From Tulasnella sp. 424 (Eukaryota; Basidiomycota; Agaricomycetes; Cantharellales; Tulasnellaceae): a DNA stretch of 64,000 bases. This document shows positions 59,701-64,000 of this stretch, piece by piece. The notes under the pieces are model-generated. The model made no database searches and was not told the origin of the DNA. It worked only from the letters and a program-made list of their open reading frames with translations. Position numbers and translations under genes: made by a program. The stretch lies in contig WSUB01000006.1 in NCBI GenBank assembly GCA_019633425.1, positions 124,001 through 188,000 of the forward strand, read 5' to 3'. Each line of letters opens with the position of its first letter. Position 1 is the stretch's first letter.

Positions 59701-60856
59701 GTTGGTTAACAGACTTTCCTAGAAACCCCCTACTCTGAAACTGACCTCGATGAGACCAAATACGTTCGGCTCGGTGAAGTGTCCACTCTCGGAATTCGAC
59801 TAGTGCGTCTGTAAGGCGCTGGTCTGAAAATTCTGGGATCCCGCGAAGACCTTCCAAGAATGCCCTCAGTTTCTCTGAGAGGTCGTACATAGTACATGGT
59901 AACAGGCCGATGGCCATATCCCCGGAACCCCATAGGTCCCTAGGCAATTCGTTGCTCCCCACCCCCAAGGAAAATTCCCTCCATATGTCCGCGGAATTTG
60001 ACCGGAATAAATCGAGAACATCATTCATGCTTTTCTGGAGTTCTTTTGATGTGGAGATAAGTCCGCTCGAGGCGCCGATGGGGCGGATAGCCCTCATGAA
60101 AGTTTCGAAGCAGTGATCGAGGTCTCGAACGTTGCTACGTCGCAAGACGGTTAGGTACCCGTTGTATAATGGTTAAGCTCGCCTTATCTCACCCGTAATA
60201 TGACTTAAACCTCTCGCAACATTCCTTCTGAATTATCTTGTCTCCGTGGGCGCGGAGCTCGTTCGTTACTCGTTTGTCGCGCACGTAAACTTTCAGCCAA
60301 TCAGCAATTTCGAGCTCCAATCGGTAAGACATTTGCCGTCGTGAGCCAGTGGCTCGTCGTGAGCCAGTTGCTTTAAATTTGTTCGGGTCCATTGCCAGCG
60401 ATAGATTGAAACAGAGGGGGATGGAAAGGTCGACCAGGGAAGGGGGAAATTCACAGTTGTCGATCCGAACGAGGGGACCCTCATACTTAAATACGCGCAG
60501 GTGATTGATGTTGAGGATAGTTACTCTATCTAACTCTATTGGGATATATACCGATTCTGTCAAGTAGCTGCGACACGTGCCCACGCCAAGAAGTAAGTCA
60601 GTAGCCAGCGGAACGGGTGATTCTAATTGAAAATCGTTTCTCGTTGGAGAAACCCCTGCCTAACTCCTTCCAACAGAGCAACACCCTGGCCGACTGGCTA
60701 AGGTCCTTCCCCAATAGTACATTTATTAGAATTTCGGACTGACCACCAGACGATGGTAATTAGCCACTTATGCTATAGATGGGGCGTACAAAAGTTATGT
60801 GCTCATAAAGGAAGCGGGTGTACAGATTAAATAGGTCACGTACTCTGGCCTATAAA
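56677..60856 (-). CDS. Membrane protein with C-terminal WD40 propeller (5' end uncertain)
   Basis: Several minus-strand ORFs join into one gene. 60856-60189 has a leader part (RDLFNLYTRFLYEHITFVRP; SEILINVLLGKDLSQSARVL) and ATDLLLGVGTCRSYLTE. 60145 to about 59700 is a helical region (NVRDLDHCFETFMRAIRP). A 63-base intron leads to RQYVDQVMTEMAPHVANIGSAL. Hydrophobic stretches follow (LWISSLILSIASAI about 59260; MVCLVGAVLAFSAGLVGWTIAANLALAVRI about 58900-58980; ATFIVLLVIVGWEA). Next is a polar linker. A phase-0 intron of 57 bases with a TACTAAC branch site (58387-58443) then joins …PDLELPM to LPVIGKVSPARGKFHG. The C-terminal half is a WD40-type propeller: FSPDRTRLAVSKLNGTVAIW, GRFVWSPDSSQLLIV, GRFALISYGDGSFPELWRL, NIYIWDRATRHLLHTL and GVIVWK. 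It ends PRPEGES at 56677. Function is unknown; WD40 propellers usually scaffold proteins. The join near 60660 and the start codon are unresolved, so a frameshifted pseudogene cannot be excluded. Confidence 0.65.
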
Positions 60857-61849
60857 AGGTATTTCGGTAACTGGAGCCAAGGGGTCACCTTCGCCGCCTA
60901 TCCTTGACGGTGATAATATCTTGGCTAGGCTCGCCTGGTCCCGAAAGCGCTGGCGGGGGACCGCGTCCGATCGGATCCTAGCCTAGTCCTAGTCTGGGCC
61001 ACGCATGCTTGCGCCCTCGAGGTCTTGGGTGGGCGCGGGGAGGTGAAGTGCAGGAGAACCGATCAGATTAACACAGTTACTATATGTAGTTAAATTATAT
61101 AGAGTATCCAGTATCTAACCGATTTGGGTGGAGCGCCCAGGATCTGATGGCCGGAACGCCGCGTGTTTTCGAATGGAGGATGGGAGGTTTCTATTTGAGA
61201 CTTGTTCCCAAATACTCTTGTGCGTCACGAAATACGCGGACCAATTTAAAGTGAAGGGTTTGAATGCCAATGGAATAAAGGCATCATTCAGTCCTGAGGA
61301 CGTATCTCAGACTTGTGGGCTCTGTGGAGGACTCGACAGGGATAACTGGACCTCGCCTACCCTAGGGCGAGTCTTCCAGTGCATCCCTGACAGCTCCAAC
61401 TCTCCCTGACGCTACCATAGGTTCTAGAAAACTCCGAATGCGACAATCATGGGAATTATTAAGGCCAGAACGTGAGATCGCCCAGAGGAAACGCCTCGGA
61501 ATATCCCGTCCCAGAGGGTGCACCACTGGCAGAGCACATAGATTCTTGAACCTTTTCTCACAGCTTCAAAGCCCGAGAGAAGTCCTGACTCTGTCTTTTG
61601 GTCTCATGAGAATCAAAAATGCCTGAATGCTTGAGGGTATTATGCAGCCGTGGACCAGCACTCGCCTCAGTCCCACAAAATAAGCCCGCTGGAAAAACTA
61701 CGCCCCACACGACACCATGAATTCGACTCGAAAACCAACCACTCTTTGAATTCAGCCTACACGGGGAGTAGGGCGCCATTTCTCGGCTCATAAAGCAATG
61801 TGGTATTTACCTAGAAATCCCAGGTCGGTTGGCAAGGACTAAAGAAAGC
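60857..61849. other. Intergenic region, possibly including the 5' end of the WD40 gene
   Basis: The first exon or exons and promoter of the minus-strand membrane/WD40 gene probably lie here, because an acceptor-like site (TTTTATAG) at about 60858 opens the first exon I can follow. The plus-strand frame 61128-61409 has no domain I recognise. Nothing else is supported. Confidence 0.35.
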
Positions 61850-64000
61850 TAGCGTCTCCTTCCACTCCCAGGGGCGACACTAATAAAGCCCTAATTGACC
61901 TCAACGCAACACGCAGCAGCGTCATGCCATGCTCACTCTTTTGTCGATCAGTCGTCTCAACACCGCTCGTACGTTCCTTTATTGATCGCGATGATTGACT
62001 CTCTCATGTCGCCGTATATAATTTTAACGCTATATGATAAGCGTCGAAGTGCATGAGCTGATATCATGCTGCTCCATACGGCATTGGCCGGCCACGCATA
62101 GTCCACTTAAGCCCTCAGAATTCCCACTTACTATCCTCTTGGAAACGCCGTAATCGGCCGTAATGCACCCCGTTGCCGCTGATGTGACGAAAAGGGAGCT
62201 GTGGAACGAGCACGGGGCCCGGGGTTGAAACTAACTATAATATACGGCGAGTGCCGAGTCGCATGTCAATGGTGAGAAAGAGGAGAGTGTGCGGCCAAAG
62301 CATAATAATCGCATTGAACTACATAGTAATCGTTGAAAACCACAATCGTAAATGGATGTTGATGCATTAGAGTTGCCTTGTTGGTAGTCACCTGCCATTT
62401 ATGAAAACATTTTAGCTACAGGGGCTTTCTATTGAACAGCCGCTTTTTTATTATTTCTCGGCGAATCCTATTATTACAGCCGCCCGTTATCCACCAATCA
62501 CTCCAATGCACCTATCCCTTAAGAATGCGCATTGTGGGTAGTGATACTGCGCTCCACGGCCAATGCTTTTTTTCGTTTACCGCTCAGCTCCCGCTGCTCA
62601 CCTGATAACCTAGAAGGGTGGCTGAGATATTACGTAGGATACCGAGAGCATGCTTGTAAAATTCTAGTTAATGCGCCGGCGGGTTTGAGCTATATAGGCT
62701 CAGGAAGCGCGGGAGGTCTGAAAGCCACTCATTGTATGTAAGTGAAGGAGTGTCACAAACGTCATGGGACGTCACACGGTATCACACCCGGTCACGCATC
62801 GGCACGTCGGCACAGTTCCTCCTGAGCTGGACTCCGACAAGTTTTCCAAAGGTGATCAACAATAATGATATAAACAGGATGTTCAAGATACACATATAAT
62901 ACTATGTACTCGTGATATACAATGATACATGCTGTGAGGGCTGATCAATATCACGGATGGCGGGCCCAGGTGGCTGAGCAGCGTCGAATGCTGGTCGAAC
63001 GACGGGATGAGAGGAAGTCCCAGTGGAATTTGGAAATGCGATTAAGTTGAAACGGGATGCGATTGAGCCCAACAGAACGAAGGACTTCTTGGCAGTGCCG
63101 GGTGGATGGGCCGGAGTGGGGATTAGAATGTGGGGCTGGAGGGGCATTAGGATGGCTGGGCATCAATGGTGGCGCGGCGGAACAAAGGAGGTTGGAAGCG
63201 GGACTGAGGGCAATACGCTAGACGAGGTGACGGGAGGAGAATGATTTGACATGGCTATGGCAGATGTGGGCTGGTCGGAAGAGGTGGCGGCGACGTTGGC
63301 CGGTCGGTCTACGGAGTGGTCAGTGGTCAGAAAACAGAGTTGTGTCACGCAATCTGTCACAGGTTGTCACCAGTGCACAGACCCCCTCCCACCACTACAT
63401 GCCCACTCGAAGACGCAAAACCACCTCGAATGTAGAAGTAAAAACTGACCTCATCTCTTTATGATACATCCTGTGTTCCCTGAGAGTTTTTGTTACCAAA
63501 CACACTGGAATGGCAAAGTGAGCACATGCGCTGACGCTTTTTGCGCGAACATATGAACATAAATGAAGCTTGCATGAGACCTCCCAGCCAGCCCAGTATT
63601 CTGGCCGCTCACATCCCAACAGAGGAATTTCCGTAAAACTAATCTAATAAAGAGCTGTGTAAAGATATTTACTATACTTAAATCTCTAAATACAGCCTTA
63701 TCGGTCGTGATTTGCTGGAGACATCAGGGAAAAACTGATTGGGGGCTGGAAAGCAGCTGCAGATCGTGGTGGGGCGGAGTAGATTGGACGTGGCTTGCCC
63801 TGTGACGACTAGGGCTTGGGGCGCTCTCTGCTCGACGCGCGCCATGACGTTTCAGGTACATCCAACCTTTGATTCGCCCGGGCCCTCAACGCAACTTCGG
63901 CACGAACCCAACATGGCTCAAGTGGCTGAAAATCACAATTTTCGAGAACCTTCTCTGAGCCTCATCAGACTCCGCCTCGTGGTCATGAAGGGTTTCGGAG
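61850..64000. repeat. Dispersed repeat A, copy 2 (interrupted, runs off the right edge)
   Basis: 61850-62546 and 63780-64000 together match copy 1 at 54365-55330 in order and orientation. The match is interrupted only by the 1233-base insertion at 62547-63779. The copy continues beyond the window, so its far boundary is unknown. Confidence 0.75.
62547..63779. mobile_element. 1.23 kb insertion in repeat A with TA flanks (putative non-autonomous DNA transposon)
   Basis: Copy 1 of repeat A reads GTGATAGATTG at 55073-55083. Here the same point reads GTGATA then CTGCGCTCCAC… and returns with …GTGGGGCGGAG TA GATTGG, so TA is present on both sides (62545-62546, 63780-63781). The ends are weakly inverted: CTGCGCTCCAC against CTCCGCCCCAC. 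No transposase frame is evident; the plus frames 63023-63464 are short and W/G/R-rich. Insertion is more likely than deletion in copy 1 because of the TA duplication, but the poor terminal repeats leave the class open. Confidence 0.55.

Noticed and set aside
60150..60180. tRNA-like start 'cccgttgtataatggttaagc'
   Set aside because: It resembles a D-arm region but I could not build acceptor, anticodon and T arms around it, and it sits in a good intron of the WD40 gene.
61128..61409. Plus-strand ORF of 93 codons with CGLCGG
   Set aside because: Two close Cys residues are not enough for a zinc motif, there is no partner pair, and I see no supporting context.
54365..64000. Repeat A pair as the two LTRs of one retrotransposon
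   Set aside because: The interval holds intron-bearing minus-strand genes and no gag/pol-like frames, and the end of copy 2 is outside the window; the evidence supports only a direct repeat.

Overview
The window is fungal nuclear DNA, most probably from an Agaricomycete (Basidiomycota). Genes are split by many short introns of about 50-65 bases with GT..AG ends and CTNAY-like branch sites. Promoters are pyrimidine-rich on the coding strand. The families present (tyrosine-kinase-like 'DVWAWGC' kinases, fungal G-protein alpha subunits, a membrane/WD40 protein) fit the Rhizoctonia/Ceratobasidium group. That lineage is an inference from protein style, not a database match.

About 1-53.7 kb is one large, degenerating tandem array with all genes on the minus strand. 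The unit is roughly 6 kb and reads, in transcription order: a G-alpha copy, an AT/CT-rich upstream module, a large kinase gene of about 3 kb, and a GC-richer 3' spacer. I count ten kinase copies (K1-K10, left to right), two kinase scraps, and ten G-alpha copies (G1-G10). The kinase is a two-domain protein: a Ser-rich N-terminus, a degenerate first kinase domain (no usable Gly loop, HRD replaced by HG-x, DFG replaced by DFE/NFE/DCR), a second kinase domain with Gly loop, VAVK lysine, HAD catalytic loop and DFG, an acidic Ser/Gln/Glu-rich linker, and one transmembrane segment about 25 residues from the C-terminus. A pseudokinase followed by a kinase resembles the JAK layout, but here it is tail-anchored and of TKL/Ser-Thr type. 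K3, K5, K9 and K10 look intact. K1 has an open frame but its second domain has lost all three catalytic or metal-binding residues I can check. K2 is split by a MITE. K4, K7 and K8 carry frameshifts or stops. K6 is cut off after the first domain.

Only the rightmost G-alpha gene (G10, 52.1-53.65 kb) is complete: six exons joining to exactly 353 codons with all G-box motifs and an MGxxxS lipidation start. Every other G-alpha copy lacks exon 1 and carries independent lesions. This suggests that a truncated G-alpha was carried along as passenger when the kinase unit was amplified from the G10-K10 end.

About 54-64 kb is different. It holds a minus-strand gene (56.7 to about 60.9 kb) that appears to join a membrane protein to a WD40 propeller. 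It also holds two copies of a roughly 1 kb dispersed repeat (54.4-55.4 and 61.85-64.0 kb); the second copy is interrupted by a 1.23 kb TA-flanked insertion for which the first copy is the empty site. I saw no rRNA, convincing tRNA, CRISPR array or prokaryotic feature.
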